A DNA stretch of 58,061 bases, taken from Tersicoccus phoenicis (lineage in GTDB: Bacteria; Actinomycetota; Actinomycetes; Actinomycetales; Micrococcaceae). The position numbers and the translations under genes are program-made. This document shows positions 32,478 to 41,361 of this stretch, piece by piece. The DNA is taken from assembly GCF_001968835.1 (NCBI RefSeq), contig NZ_MRDE01000007.1, positions 1-58,061 on the forward strand, given 5' to 3'. A model generated the notes under the pieces. It worked only from the letters and a program-made list of their open reading frames with translations, had not been told where the DNA came from and ran no database searches. Each line of letters begins with the position of its first letter. Positions within the stretch are counted from its first letter, which is position 1.

Positions 32478-33176
32478 ATGACCACTGCTCCCGACCTGCA
32501 GACCCCTGCCTCCGCCGTGTCCACCGGCGACCCCTTCACCCTCTGGGCGGTCTTCGCCCGCACCGCATCGCCGTCGCCGGCCGCACCGGTGGGCGAGCTC
32601 GGCGCCCTGACCGGCACGCTCGCCGAGCAGGGCGTGACCGTCCGCGGCTTCTACGACGTGTCGGGGATGCGCGCCGACGCCGACGTCATGGTCTGGATGC
32701 ACGCGCAGCAGCCCGACGCGCTGCAGGAGGCCCTGCGCACGCTGCGCCGCACCGAGACGCTCGCCGCCACCCGGCTCGTGTTCTCGTCCATGGGCGTGCA
32801 CCGGGAGGCCGAGTTCGCCAAGGAGCACTCGCCGTCCTACTTCCGCGGGGTGCCGGCGGAGGACTGGATGTGCGTCTACCCGTTCGTGCGCTCCTACGAC
32901 TGGTACCTGCTGGACCCGGCCGATCGAGGCCGGATGCTGCGCGACCACGGGCTGGCCGGCCGGGACTACCCGCAGGTGATCGCCAACACCGTGCAGTGCT
33001 TCGCGCTGAACGACTGGGAGTGGTTGCTCGGTCTGGAGGCGCCGCAGCTGACCGACCTGGTGGACCTGATGCGACACCTGCGCAGCGCGGACGCCCGGCT
33101 GCACGTGCGCGAGGAGGTCCCCTTCTACACCGGCCGCCGGATCGACCCCGCCGACGTCGCGGGGGTGCTGCGATGA
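32478..33176 (+). CDS. hemQ: Coproheme decarboxylase (chlorite-dismutase family)
   Basis: Converts coproheme to heme b with peroxide as oxidant, the last step of the coproporphyrin pathway. The 232-residue protein has the family features 'VRGFYDVSGMRADADVMVWM', 'SPSYFRGVPAEDWMCVYPFV', 'RSYDWYLLDPADRGRMLRDH' and 'EVPFYTGRRI' at the C-terminus. The tyrosine in 'CVYPFVRSYDWY' is the likely radical-bearing residue. ATG 32478 lies 7 bases after CAGACT and only 1 base after GGGGAG, so it may be leaderless. The stop overlaps hemH by four bases. Confidence 0.93.
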   Translation: MTTAPDLQTPASAVSTGDPFTLWAVFARTASPSPAAPVGELGALTGTLAEQGVTVRGFYDVSGMRADADVMVWMHAQQPDALQEALRTLRRTETLAATRLVFSSMGVHREAEFAKEHSPSYFRGVPAEDWMCVYPFVRSYDWYLLDPADRGRMLRDHGLAGRDYPQVIANTVQCFALNDWEWLLGLEAPQLTDLVDLMRHLRSADARLHVREEVPFYTGRRIDPADVAGVLR

Positions 33177-34414
33177 CGACGCCCGCGCTCGAGACCGAAC
33201 ACGCCCCCGAACAGCCGCCCGCCGCGTACGACGCCGTCGTCCTCGCCTCCTTCGGCGGTCCGGAAGGACAGGACGACGTCATCCCGTTCCTGCGCAACGT
33301 CACCCGCGGTCGCGGCATCCCGGACGAGCGACTCGAGGAGGTGTCGCACCATTACCGGCACTTCGGCGGCGTCAGCCCGATCAACGCCCTGAACCGGGAC
33401 CTGCACGCCGCGTTGTCCGCGGAACTGACCGCCCGCGGCATCGAGACGCCGCTGCTGTGGGGCAACCGCAACTGGGCGCCCTACATCGGGGACGTGCTCG
33501 AGCAGGCGCACGCGGACGGACACCGGCGCGTGCTCGCCATCACGACCAGCGCCTACTCCAGCTACTCCAGCTGCCGCCAGTACCGGGAGGACTTCGGCAA
33601 GGCGCTGCTCGAGCGCGACCTGGTCGGCAAGCTGCGGATCGACAAGGTCCGGCAGTACTTCGACCACCCCGGGTTCCTCGCCCCCTTCGTGGAGGGCGTC
33701 GCCGTCGGCCTCGGACAGGTCCGCGCCAAGCTCGCCGAGGCCGGGCGGGAGGGGCGGATCCACGTCCTGTTCTGCACCCACTCCATCCCGGACACCGACG
33801 CGGCCGCCTCCGGCCCCCGGGACCGGGAGTTCGAGCAGGGCTCTGCCTACGTCGCCCAGCACCTGGCCAATGCCCGGGTCATCATGGAGCGGGCCACCGG
33901 CAGCGACGGCGGCGGGGACATCGACTGGTCGCTGGTCTACCAGTCCCGGTCGGGTCCGCCGCAGGTGCCATGGCTCGCGCCCGACGTCAACGACGCCCTG
34001 GCCGAACTGCCCGGGCGCGGCGTCGCGGGCGTCCTGCTGGTGCCGCTCGGGTTCGTCAGCGACCACATGGAGGTCGTCTGGGACCTGGACACCGAGGCCC
34101 TGCAGACCTGCGCCGATCTCGGCCTCGCCGCGGTGCGCACCCCGACCCCGGGCACCCACGCCGCGTTCATCACCGGGCTAGCCGATCTGATTGCCGAACG
34201 GGTCGAGGGCGGCCCGCGTCCCGCCGAGACCGCACTGGGACCCTGGTACGACGTGTGCCGGCCGGGCTGCTGCGCCAACCAGCGGCGCGCGGTACCGACG
34301 GTCGCCGGGTCCGACGCGTGCGACCTGTCCGTCAACCCGGCTGGTCCGCCGGCCGACGCGGCGCCGTCCCCCGGACCCGGCGTTCCTCCCGCGGGGGCCC
34401 CCGACCGTGGGTGA
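33173..34414 (+). CDS. hemH: Coproporphyrin ferrochelatase
   Basis: Inserts Fe2+ into coproporphyrin III (protoporphyrin in older annotation). The 413-residue protein begins with 'AVVLASFGGPEGQDDVIPFL', has 'GGVSPINALNRDL' and the catalytic region 'LFCTHSIPDTD', then 'SRSGPPQVPWLAPDV' and 'PLGFVSDHMEVVWDLDTEA'. The C-terminal 'YDVCRPGCCANQRR' together with an inner Cys ('SSCRQYREDF') fits the four-cysteine [2Fe-2S] site of actinobacterial ferrochelatases. A Pro/Ala-rich tail of about 45 residues follows. ATG 33173 overlaps the hemQ stop (ATGA), and its stop overlaps hemC. Confidence 0.93.
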   Translation: MTTPALETEHAPEQPPAAYDAVVLASFGGPEGQDDVIPFLRNVTRGRGIPDERLEEVSHHYRHFGGVSPINALNRDLHAALSAELTARGIETPLLWGNRNWAPYIGDVLEQAHADGHRRVLAITTSAYSSYSSCRQYREDFGKALLERDLVGKLRIDKVRQYFDHPGFLAPFVEGVAVGLGQVRAKLAEAGREGRIHVLFCTHSIPDTDAAASGPRDREFEQGSAYVAQHLANARVIMERATGSDGGGDIDWSLVYQSRSGPPQVPWLAPDVNDALAELPGRGVAGVLLVPLGFVSDHMEVVWDLDTEALQTCADLGLAAVRTPTPGTHAAFITGLADLIAERVEGGPRPAETALGPWYDVCRPGCCANQRRAVPTVAGSDACDLSVNPAGPPADAAPSPGPGVPPAGAPDRG

Positions 34415-35534
34415 ACCGCTGGTCCCGGTCGGCACCCGACTGCGGCTCGGCACGCGCGGCAGCGACCTGGCCGTCACCCAGTCCGGCATGGTGGGGGACG
34501 CGCTGGCCGAGCTCGGCGGGTTCGACGTCGAGCTGGTCCGGGTCCGCACCGAGGGCGACGTCAACCGGGCCCCGCTGGCGCAGATCGGCGGCACCGGTGT
34601 GTTCGTCACCGCGCTGCGGGACGCCCTGCTGCACTCTGACTGCGACGTCGCCGTGCACTCGCTCAAGGACCTCCCCTCCGCGCCCGCGGACGGCCTGACC
34701 ATCGCCGCCGTGCCGACCCGGGCCGACGTGCGGGACGTGCTGTGCGCCCGGGACGGGCTCGCCCTCGCCGAGCTACCGGCGGGCGCGCGGGTGGGCACCG
34801 GCTCCCCCCGCCGCGCCGCCCAGCTGCGGGCCGCCCGACCGGACCTGGCCGTCGTCGACCTGCGCGGGAACGTGCCCACCCGGCTGGGCCGGGTCACCAG
34901 CGGCGAGCTCGACGCCGTCGTCCTCGCCGCGGCCGGCCTGTCCCGGCTCGGCCTGCTGAACGCGGTCACCGACTTCCTCGACCCGTCCGTCATGCTGCCC
35001 GCTCCCGGCCAGGGAGCGCTCGCCGTCGAGGTGCGCAGCGAGGACCTGGCCCGCGGTGGGGAAGGCAGCGGTGGGCAAGGCAGCGGCGGGGAACTCGCCG
35101 CCGCGATGGCCGCGCTCGACGACGGGCAGACCCGCGCCGCTGTCACCGCCGAACGGGCGCTGCTGGCGCGGCTCGAGGCGGGGTGTTCCGCGCCCGTCGG
35201 GGCGCTCGCCCGGGTCCAGGACGGCGCGCTGCACCTGGATGCGGTGGTCGGCTCGCCCGACGGCACCCGGCTGCTGCGGCGCTCCGCGAGCACGATGGCG
35301 TCCGGACCGGTCACCGACGCGTCCGGTGCTCTGAGGGCCGAGGCGGTCACCGCGGCACGCGAGCTCGGGATCCGGCTCGCCGAGACGCTGCTCGACGCCG
35401 GGGCCGCCGACCTGATACCGGCCGATGCCACCCTCGGGGGCGCGGCGGGTATCGGCCGTGGCGTCGCGTCGGGGGGCGAGGTCATGGACTCCGACCGGAC
35501 GGGTACCGCTCCCACGGACACCGACGACCAGTGA
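34407..35534 (+). CDS. hemC: Hydroxymethylbilane synthase
   Basis: Polymerises four porphobilinogen units to hydroxymethylbilane. The 375-residue protein has 'LRLGTRGSDLAVTQSGMV', 'DVAVHSLKDLPSAPADGL', 'GTGSPRRAAQLRAARPDL' and 'LRGNVPTRLGRV'; the dipyrromethane cofactor Cys is in 'EAGCSAPVGALARV'. A low-complexity Gly/Ser insert (GGEGSGGQGSGG), encoded by a short DNA repeat at about 35055-35092, interrupts the region before the cofactor domain. The C-terminal 40 residues are an extra tail. GTG 34407 overlaps hemH's stop by 8 bases. Confidence 0.93.
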   Translation: MGEPLVPVGTRLRLGTRGSDLAVTQSGMVGDALAELGGFDVELVRVRTEGDVNRAPLAQIGGTGVFVTALRDALLHSDCDVAVHSLKDLPSAPADGLTIAAVPTRADVRDVLCARDGLALAELPAGARVGTGSPRRAAQLRAARPDLAVVDLRGNVPTRLGRVTSGELDAVVLAAAGLSRLGLLNAVTDFLDPSVMLPAPGQGALAVEVRSEDLARGGEGSGGQGSGGELAAAMAALDDGQTRAAVTAERALLARLEAGCSAPVGALARVQDGALHLDAVVGSPDGTRLLRRSASTMASGPVTDASGALRAEAVTAARELGIRLAETLLDAGAADLIPADATLGGAAGIGRGVASGGEVMDSDRTGTAPTDTDDQ

Positions 35535-36409
35535 GCCCCGCGCCGCGGCCGGCCGACCCGGGCCGACCCCTCGCCGGCCGGGTGGTCGCGCTCACCCGGG
35601 GACCGGACCGCGCCGGGCTGCTCGGCGCGGCCCTGCGGAACGCCGGGGCCACGGTGCTGGCGGTGCCCGTCATCGACTTCTCGTGGCCCGACGACGTCGC
35701 GCGGTTCGACGCCGCCCTCGCGGGCCTGGGCGGCGGCCGCTACGGCTGGCTTGCGGTCACCAGCGCCACGACCGTCACCGCCCTGACCGGCCGGGCCGGG
35801 GCTCTCGGCCGCACCCTCCCGGACCTGCTGAGCGGCGGCTGCGTGCGGGTCGCCGCCGTCGGGCCCGCCACCGCCGACGCCCTCGCAGCCGCCGGCGTGC
35901 ACGTCGACCTGGTGCCGGACGGCCCGTCCAGCGCCGAGACCCTGGCCGCGGCGTGGCCGGCCCGCGAGCAGACCGCGCGGCCCGTCCTGCTGCCCCACTC
36001 CGACCTCGCGGCCGGCACGCTCCACCACCGGCTCACGAGTGCCGGCTGGGCGGTGGAGACCGTCACGGCCTACCACACCGTCGACTACCCGGCGGACGCG
36101 GACCGGTCCCTGTCGTCTCCCGGCCCGCGGGGCGACGGCGATCCGCGCACCGTCGCCGAGGCGCAGGACGCCCGCCCGGACGCCGTCGTCGCCACCTCGC
36201 CGTCCACGGCCCGCCGGTGGCTCGCGGCCGGGGACCCCTGCCCGCTCGTCGCGATCGGCACCACGACGGCCCGGGCCGCCGAAGAAGTCGGCACGACCCC
36301 GGCCGCCGTCGCCGCGACCACCCGTCCCGAGGACCTCGTGCGCGCCGTCGTCCGGGCCGTCCACCGGGAACCCACCGATCCGCTGCCGGCGGCCGACCCT
36401 CCGCAGTGA
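35531..36409 (+). CDS. hemD: Uroporphyrinogen-III synthase
   Basis: Closes and isomerises hydroxymethylbilane to uroporphyrinogen III. The 292-residue two-domain protein is recognisable by '[20 protein letters not shown]', '[12 protein letters not shown]', '[19 protein letters not shown]', '[20 protein letters not shown]' and, in the second domain, '[16 protein letters not shown]' with '[17 protein letters not shown]'. HemD sequences diverge strongly, so context is part of the evidence. GTG 35531 overlaps hemC's stop (GTGA). It is not fused to a methyltransferase, unlike some actinobacterial HemD proteins. Confidence 0.9.
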   Translation: MSPAPRPADPGRPLAGRVVALTRGPDRAGLLGAALRNAGATVLAVPVIDFSWPDDVARFDAALAGLGGGRYGWLAVTSATTVTALTGRAGALGRTLPDLLSGGCVRVAAVGPATADALAAAGVHVDLVPDGPSSAETLAAAWPAREQTARPVLLPHSDLAAGTLHHRLTSAGWAVETVTAYHTVDYPADADRSLSSPGPRGDGDPRTVAEAQDARPDAVVATSPSTARRWLAAGDPCPLVAIGTTTARAAEEVGTTPAAVAATTRPEDLVRAVVRAVHREPTDPLPAADPPQ

Positions 36410-36518
36410 CCGGGCTCACCGCCGCGGCCGGAGCCGATCCCGTCGGCAGAGTTCGCCGTCCGCGAGATCGGCCGGCACCCGCACCGACCCCGTCCCCGAC
36501 CGAGAGAAGATGGCCTTC

Positions 36519-37496
36519 ATGAGTTTCCCGCTGCACCGCCCGCGCCGACTGCGCGCCACACCCGCCCTGCGCCGTCTGACCGCGGAGGTGCGGGTGCACC
36601 CCGCCGACCTGGTGCTGCCCATGTTCGTGCGGGAGGGGCTGAGCGAACCGCAGCCGATCAGCGCCATGCCCGGCGTGACGCACCACAGCATCGACAGCCT
36701 CAAGGCCACCGTCCACGAGGCCGCGGACGCCGGTGTCGGCGCCGTGATGCTGTTCGGGGTGCCGACCAGCCAGGACGCGGTCGGCAGCGGCGCCACCCGG
36801 CCCGACGGGGTCCTGAACCGGGCCCTGGGGGAGTTGTCCCGGGAGTTCGGCGACGACGTCGTGCTGATGAGCGACCTGTGCCTGGACGAGTTCACCGACC
36901 ACGGTCACTGCGGGGTCCTGGACGAGCACGGCGCCGTCGACAACGACGCGACCCTTCAGATCTACGGCCGGATGGGAGTGGCCCAGGCGGAGGCCGGCGC
37001 CCGCGTCGTCTCCCCGTCCGGGATGATGGACGGCCAGGTCGCCCACATCCGCGGCGCGCTGGACGCGGCGGGCTTCACCGAGACCGCGATCCTGGCCTAC
37101 TCCGCGAAGTACGCCAGCGCGTTCTACGGCCCGTTCCGGGAGGCCGTGCAGTCCGCGCTGCAGGGCGACCGGCGCACGTACCAGATGGACGCCGCGAACC
37201 GGCGGGAGGCGATCCACGAGACGCAGCTGGACCTCGACGAGGGCGCCGACATGGTGATGGTCAAGCCCGCGATGAGCTACCTGGACATCCTACGGGACGT
37301 GGCGGAGATGAGCACCGTGCCCGTCGCGGCGTACCAGATCTCCGGCGAGTACGCGATGATCGAGGCCGCCGCCGCGAACGGCTGGATCGACCGCGAGGCT
37401 GCCATCGACGAGTCGGTGCTCGGCATCAAGCGGGCCGGCGCCGACCTGATCCTGACCTACTGGGCGACCGAGGTCGCCCGCCGACTGAAGGGCTGA
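36519..37496 (+). CDS. hemB: Porphobilinogen synthase (5-aminolevulinate dehydratase)
   Basis: Condenses two 5-aminolevulinate molecules to porphobilinogen. The 325-residue protein shows both active-site lysines, in '[15 protein letters not shown]' and '[17 protein letters not shown]'. The metal loop reads '[20 protein letters not shown]': the first and third cysteines of the zinc triad are present and the second is Asp, which I believe is usual in Actinobacteria. ATG 36519 is preferred over ATG 36510 because GAAG ends 9 bases before it and directly abuts 36510. It starts 110 bases after hemD, the largest gap in the operon. Confidence 0.95.
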   Translation: MSFPLHRPRRLRATPALRRLTAEVRVHPADLVLPMFVREGLSEPQPISAMPGVTHHSIDSLKATVHEAADAGVGAVMLFGVPTSQDAVGSGATRPDGVLNRALGELSREFGDDVVLMSDLCLDEFTDHGHCGVLDEHGAVDNDATLQIYGRMGVAQAEAGARVVSPSGMMDGQVAHIRGALDAAGFTETAILAYSAKYASAFYGPFREAVQSALQGDRRTYQMDAANRREAIHETQLDLDEGADMVMVKPAMSYLDILRDVAEMSTVPVAAYQISGEYAMIEAAAANGWIDREAAIDESVLGIKRAGADLILTYWATEVARRLKG

Positions 37497-37500
37497 GCCG

Positions 37501-38811
37501 ATGACCACCTCCGCCGACCTGTTCGCCACCGCCCAAGCCCTGATGCCCGGTGGCGTCAACTCGCCGGTGCGGGCCTTCGGGTCCGTCGGCGGGACGCCGC
37601 GCTTCATGGTGTCCGGCTCCGGGCCGTGGCTGCGCGACGCCGACGGCAACCGGTACGTCGACCTGGTCTGCTCCTGGGGGCCGCTGCTGCTCGGGCACGC
37701 CCACCCCGGGGTGGTGTCCGCGGTGCACGCCGCCGTCGACCGCGGCCTGTCCTTCGGCGCGTCCACCCCGGCCGAGGCCCAGCTGGCCGAACTCGTGCAG
37801 CAGCGGGTACCCGCCGTCGAGCGGATCCGGATGGTCTCCACCGGCACCGAGGCGACGATGACGGCGATCCGGCTCGCCCGCGGGTTCACCGGCCGGGACC
37901 TCGTGGTCAAGTTCGCCGGCTGCTACCACGGGCACGAGGACGCCCTGCTGGTGGCCGCCGGTTCCGGGGTCGCCACCCTCAGCCTGCCCGGCTCCGCCGG
38001 CGTGCCCGCCGGCACCGTCGCCGACACGGTCGTGCTGCCGTACAACGACCTGGCCGCCGTCGAGGAGCTCTTCGCCGGACGCGGGGAGCAGATCGCCGCG
38101 ATCATCACCGAGGCCGCGCCGGCGAACATGGGCGTCGTCGAGCCCGGCGCGGGCTTCAACGAGGGCCTGCGCCGCATCACGGCCGAGCACGGTGCACTGC
38201 TGATCCTGGACGAGGTGCTCACCGGCTTCCGCGTCCACCCCGCTGGGTACTGGGGGTTGAGCGCGGGCGGGGCCTGGGCGCCCGACCTGTTCACCTTCGG
38301 CAAGGTGATCGGCGGCGGTCTGCCCACCGCCGCGCTCGGCGGGCGGGCCGATGTGATGGAGTTCCTCGCCCCGCTCGGTCCCGTCTACCAGGCGGGCACC
38401 CTGTCCGGGAACCCGGTGGCGATGGCCGCCGGTGTCGCGACCCTGCAGCACGCCGACGACACCGTGTACGACACCGTCGACGGGCTGTCCCGGCAGCTGC
38501 AGGCCGAGGTGCACACCGCCCTGGACGCCGCCGGCGTCGACCACTCGATCCAGCACGCCGGCAACCTGTTCAGCGTCGCCTTCGGCACCTCGGACACCGG
38601 CGTGCACGACTACGCGCAGGCGCAGGCCCAGGACTCCTACCGGTTTGCGCCGTTCTTCCACGCCATGCTCGACGCCGGGGTGTACCTGCCGCCGTCGGTG
38701 TTCGAGGCCTGGTTCCTCTCCTCCGCCCACGACGACGAGGCGGTGGAGACGGTGGTCGCGGCGCTACCCGCGGCCGCGCAGGCCGCCGCGGCGGCTCAGC
38801 CGGCCGGGTGA
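37501..38811 (+). CDS. hemL: Glutamate-1-semialdehyde 2,1-aminomutase
   Basis: PLP enzyme that turns glutamate-1-semialdehyde, the HemA product, into 5-aminolevulinate. The 436-residue protein has '[20 protein letters not shown]', '[19 protein letters not shown]', '[17 protein letters not shown]' and the PLP lysine in '[19 protein letters not shown]', then '[16 protein letters not shown]'. ATG 37501 is 5 bases after hemB's stop. It ends the heme operon and is convergent with the toxin gene 15 bases away. An Ala-rich tail closes the protein. Confidence 0.95.
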   Translation: MTTSADLFATAQALMPGGVNSPVRAFGSVGGTPRFMVSGSGPWLRDADGNRYVDLVCSWGPLLLGHAHPGVVSAVHAAVDRGLSFGASTPAEAQLAELVQQRVPAVERIRMVSTGTEATMTAIRLARGFTGRDLVVKFAGCYHGHEDALLVAAGSGVATLSLPGSAGVPAGTVADTVVLPYNDLAAVEELFAGRGEQIAAIITEAAPANMGVVEPGAGFNEGLRRITAEHGALLILDEVLTGFRVHPAGYWGLSAGGAWAPDLFTFGKVIGGGLPTAALGGRADVMEFLAPLGPVYQAGTLSGNPVAMAAGVATLQHADDTVYDTVDGLSRQLQAEVHTALDAAGVDHSIQHAGNLFSVAFGTSDTGVHDYAQAQAQDSYRFAPFFHAMLDAGVYLPPSVFEAWFLSSAHDDEAVETVVAALPAAAQAAAAAQPAG

Positions 38812-38825
38812 GCGTGGTGGACGCG

Positions 38826-39098
38826 TTACCGGTCTCGGTAGATCTCGGAGCGATGCCCGAGCCCGACGGCGATGATCACCAGCTCGGCATCGCGGATCTC
38901 GACGATGACGCGCCAGTCGTCCACCCGGTAACGCCAGTACCCTGCGAGGTCCCCGGTCAGTCCTCTGCCCCGTTGACGCGGGTCATCGAGCGCACAGACG
39001 GCGTCCAGGTATGCCTTGACTCGGCGCAGTACCGCACGATCGAGTCGACGAGCAGCTTTGTCGAACTGCGGGGACGTGCTCAGCCGCCACCGGCTCAC
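38826..39098 (-). CDS. RelE/ParE-family toxin
   Basis: A 90-residue RelE-fold protein. The typical end 'YWRYRVDDWRVIVEIRDAEL' and 'IAVGLGHRSEIYRDR' is well conserved and carries the basic/aromatic residues used by RelE mRNA endonucleases. Its GTG overlaps the antitoxin stop by four bases, the standard two-gene order with antitoxin first. ParE (gyrase) and RelE (ribosome) activities cannot be separated from sequence alone. It is convergent with hemL, with only 14 bases between stops, so any hemL readthrough would be antisense to it. Confidence 0.85.
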   Translation of the reverse strand: MSRWRLSTSPQFDKAARRLDRAVLRRVKAYLDAVCALDDPRQRGRGLTGDLAGYWRYRVDDWRVIVEIRDAELVIIAVGLGHRSEIYRDR

Positions 39099-39316
39099 AC
39101 GTCCAGCTCATCCCAGAGTTGCTCCGCCGGCCGGCTCGGCTTGCCGGCCTCTTCCCAGTCCCGCACGACGGAATCCGCCCAGTAGCGCTCCTCGAGATCA
39201 TCGAGGAGTTCGTGAATCGCCGCACGCATGTAGAACGTCTTCGAGCGCCCCGTCCGACGGGCCAGCTCCGTGAGTCTTGCCTCGTCCTCTGGTGTGAGTC
39301 TGATCGAGATCGCCAT
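39095..39316 (-). CDS. RelB-like ribbon-helix-helix antitoxin
   Basis: A 73-residue protein. The N-terminal 'MAISIRLTPEDEARLTELAR' and 'RTGRSKTFYMRAAIHELLDD' form a ribbon-helix-helix DNA-binding domain; the C-terminal 'WADSVVRDWEEAGKPS' part would wrap the toxin. ATG 39316 is chosen because the ribbon begins directly there; an upstream in-frame start would add residues unlike the family. It probably represses its own promoter, where an inverted repeat lies at 39337-39354. Confidence 0.83.
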   Translation of the reverse strand: MAISIRLTPEDEARLTELARRTGRSKTFYMRAAIHELLDDLEERYWADSVVRDWEEAGKPSRPAEQLWDELDV

Positions 39317-39336
39317 GATCACCACCGCCTTCCCCG

Positions 39337-39354
39337 TGCGATACAAGCATCGCA
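39337..39354. promoter_or_regulatory. Candidate autoregulatory operator of the toxin-antitoxin pair
   Basis: TGCGAT (39337-39342) and ATCGCA (39349-39354) form a 6-bp inverted repeat with a 6-base spacer, 20-38 bases upstream of the antitoxin start. The geometry suits a ribbon-helix-helix dimer site. Confidence 0.5.
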
Positions 39355-39387
39355 TCTACCGCGCGTGACGAACAGCACGCCCCTGAG

Positions 39388-39404
39388 GTGACATCTCGTG
39401 ACAT
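39388..39404 (+). repeat. Two GTGACAT direct repeats one helical turn apart
   Basis: GTGACAT at 39388-39394 and 39398-39404, start-to-start distance 10 bp. They lie 30-46 bases upstream of the -10 at 39434, a position typical of an activator site. Confidence 0.45.
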
Positions 39405-39433
39405 GGATCGTCGTTCCGGCGCCGCCCGGCCTC

Positions 39434-39439
39434 TATTCT
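39434..39439 (+). promoter_or_regulatory. -10 hexamer of the second amino-acid importer
   Basis: TATTCT, a good -10, 6 bases before ATG 39446 of a candidate leader ORF and 166 bases before the binding-protein gene. The -35 region is weak, which would suit activator dependence. Confidence 0.6.
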
Positions 39440-39445
39440 GAAGTG

Positions 39446-39571
39446 ATGCCGTCGGCCGGGCGATCACGTTCCGTGGCCGGCGCATCGGTCGCTCGCCGAC
39501 CCCGGCCGGTTCCCGTCGCAGGGACGCGCCGCCGCGCATCGATGCGCATCCACCATCACGGCGGGGTGTGA
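39446..39571 (+). CDS. Candidate leaderless upstream ORF ending in a triple-His stretch
   Basis: A 41-codon frame from ATG 39446 to TGA 39569-39571, 33 bases before the transporter start. It is Arg-rich and ends MRIHHHGGV; an internal ATG at 39542 would give just that 9-residue peptide. A 14-bp palindrome (39534-39547) precedes the His codons, and an 8-bp stem (39559-39566 with 39577-39584) has the stop codon in its loop. This looks like an amino-acid-responsive leader peptide. Translation and response are inferred. Confidence 0.4.
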   Translation: MPSAGRSRSVAGASVARRPRPVPVAGTRRRASMRIHHHGGV

Positions 39572-39584
39572 ACCCGCCCCGCCG
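39559..39584 (+). promoter_or_regulatory. Hairpin enclosing the leader-ORF stop codon
   Basis: CGGCGGGG at 39559-39566 pairs with CCCCGCCG at 39577-39584 around a 10-base loop containing TGA. A ribosome stalled at or terminating near the His codons would prevent this stem. The transporter's GAGGAG follows about 10 bases later. Confidence 0.45.
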
Positions 39585-39604
39585 CTCGCACCGAGGAGAC
39601 ACCC

Positions 39605-40534
39605 GTGGCCCTGCCCCGCCGTCTGAAGTCCATCACCACGGCGATGACCGCCGTCGTCCTGGCCGTGAGCCTGAGCGCCTGCGCCGGCGGCTCCTCGCAG
39701 GGTGCCAGCACCGGTGCCAACGCCCTGGCCGGCAGCGACCAGAAGAACACCGACAAGTACACGACGGCCAACGTGACGCCGGTCGCGCAGATCGACAAGT
39801 CGAAGCTGAACCTGATCACCGACGGCACTCTGCGGGTCGGCACCCTGTCCGACGCGCCGCCGAACATCTTCATCAAGGACGGCGTCTTCACCGGTTACGA
39901 CAACGAACTGCTCAAGGCGATCGGCGCCAAGCTGGGCCTGAAGGTCGAGTTCGCCTCCACCGACTTCTCGGCGTTGCTGTCCCAGGTGTCCAACAAGCAG
40001 TTCGACGTCGGGTCGTCCTCGATCTCCACCACCGACAAGCGGCGGCAGAACGTGGGCTTCACCAACGGGTACGACTTCGGCTACATGGCCGTGGTCGTGA
40101 AGAACGACGCGCCGGTGCAGAAGTTCGCCGATCTGAAGTCGGGCACCCGGATCGGCGTCGTGCAGGGCACCGTGCAGGACGACTACGTGACCAACACGCT
40201 CGGCCTGGAACCGGTCCGCTTCAACGACTACAACACCGTCTACGCCAACGTCCGCAACGGCCAGATCGACGCCTGGGTGGCCCCGTCCCAGCAGGCCACC
40301 GGTCAGGTCAAGCCCGGTGACGGCACGAAGATCGGGGAGAGCGTCGTCAACACCCAGAACTTCACCGCCTACGCCGTCGCCAAGGACAACACGGCCCTGA
40401 TCGACGCGCTGAACTCGGGCCTGGACGCCGTGATCGCGGACGGCACCTGGTCGAAGCTGACCAAGCAGTGGTACCCGGACCGGAAGACCCCGGCGGACTG
40501 GAAGCCGGGTAGCAAGGCCGTCACCGTCAAGTAG
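39605..40534 (+). CDS. Amino-acid ABC transporter substrate-binding lipoprotein
   Basis: Extracellular binding protein, 309 residues. The signal peptide ends in LSAC with Cys26 as lipidation site. The mature part is a family-3 binding protein: 'LRVGTLSDAPPNIFIKDGVF', 'GYDNELLKAIGAKLGL', 'FDVGSSSISTTDKRRQNVGF' and 'SGTRIGVVQGTVQDDYV'. GTG 39605 has GAGGAG 6 bases upstream. It is distinct from the GluB-type protein at 7462. The ligand is unknown; the His-rich leader hints at histidine or a related amino acid, which is inference only. Confidence 0.9.
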   Translation: MALPRRLKSITTAMTAVVLAVSLSACAGGSSQGASTGANALAGSDQKNTDKYTTANVTPVAQIDKSKLNLITDGTLRVGTLSDAPPNIFIKDGVFTGYDNELLKAIGAKLGLKVEFASTDFSALLSQVSNKQFDVGSSSISTTDKRRQNVGFTNGYDFGYMAVVVKNDAPVQKFADLKSGTRIGVVQGTVQDDYVTNTLGLEPVRFNDYNTVYANVRNGQIDAWVAPSQQATGQVKPGDGTKIGESVVNTQNFTAYAVAKDNTALIDALNSGLDAVIADGTWSKLTKQWYPDRKTPADWKPGSKAVTVK

Positions 40535-40566
40535 GCAGCCTCCAACCACACGACAGGGGGAGACCC

Positions 40567-41361
40567 ATGGACGCCTGGTCACAGCTGATCGCCACCTTCT
40601 TCGACTGGAAGGCAATGGCGCAGGTCATCCCGGATCTGCTCACCGTCGGGCTGCCCAACACCCTGATCCTGGCGATCACCTCGGGCATCATCGGCTGCGT
40701 GCTCGGCATGCTGCTGGCGGTGATGGGCATCTCCCGGCACGCCCTGCCGCGGTGGCTCTCGCGGGTCTACACCGACATCTTCCGGGGCCTGCCGGCCGCC
40801 GTCATCATCCTGCTCATCGGCATCGGGCTCGGCCCGGTCATCCGGCAGCTGACCGGTAGCACCAACCCGTATCCACTCGGCATCCTCGCGCTGTCGCTGA
40901 TGGCGGCTGCCTACATCGGGGAGATCTTCCGTTCCGGCATCCAGAGCGTCGAGAAGGGGCAGATGGAGGCCTCCCGTGCGCTCGGCTTCCCTTACGGGGC
41001 GACGATGCGCCTGGTGATCATCCCGCAGGGCATCCGCCGGGTGCTGCCCGCCCTGGTGAACCAGTTCATCGCCCTGATCAAGGACTCGTCCTTGATCTTC
41101 TTCCTCGGCCTGCTCGCCAGCCAGCGGGAGATCTTCCGGATCGGCAACGACGCCGCCGCCAACACCGGCAACCTGTCCCCGCTGGTCGCCGCGGGCATCC
41201 TCTACCTCATCCTCACCATCCCGCTGACCCACCTCGTCAACCTGATCGACCGCCGGCTCCGGGAAGGACGGCGCGAGGGCCCGACCTCGAGCGACACCGC
41301 CGACGCCGGCACCAGCCCCGCCGGCAGCCCCGCCGGCGTGACCCCAGGAGGACAGCCGTGA
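40567..41361 (+). CDS. Amino-acid ABC transporter permease
   Basis: A 264-residue HisM/GlnP-type permease with about five membrane segments. The ATPase-contact loop is '[20 protein letters not shown]' followed by '[18 protein letters not shown]'; '[18 protein letters not shown]' precedes it. There is only one permease gene, so a homodimeric channel is likely, unlike the gluCD pair. The Thr/Ser/Ala/Gly-rich C-terminal tail (about 25 residues) is extra. A GGGGGAG lies 4-10 bases before the ATG. The end overlaps the ATPase start by four bases (GTGA). Confidence 0.9.
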   Translation: MDAWSQLIATFFDWKAMAQVIPDLLTVGLPNTLILAITSGIIGCVLGMLLAVMGISRHALPRWLSRVYTDIFRGLPAAVIILLIGIGLGPVIRQLTGSTNPYPLGILALSLMAAAYIGEIFRSGIQSVEKGQMEASRALGFPYGATMRLVIIPQGIRRVLPALVNQFIALIKDSSLIFFLGLLASQREIFRIGNDAAANTGNLSPLVAAGILYLILTIPLTHLVNLIDRRLREGRREGPTSSDTADAGTSPAGSPAGVTPGGQP

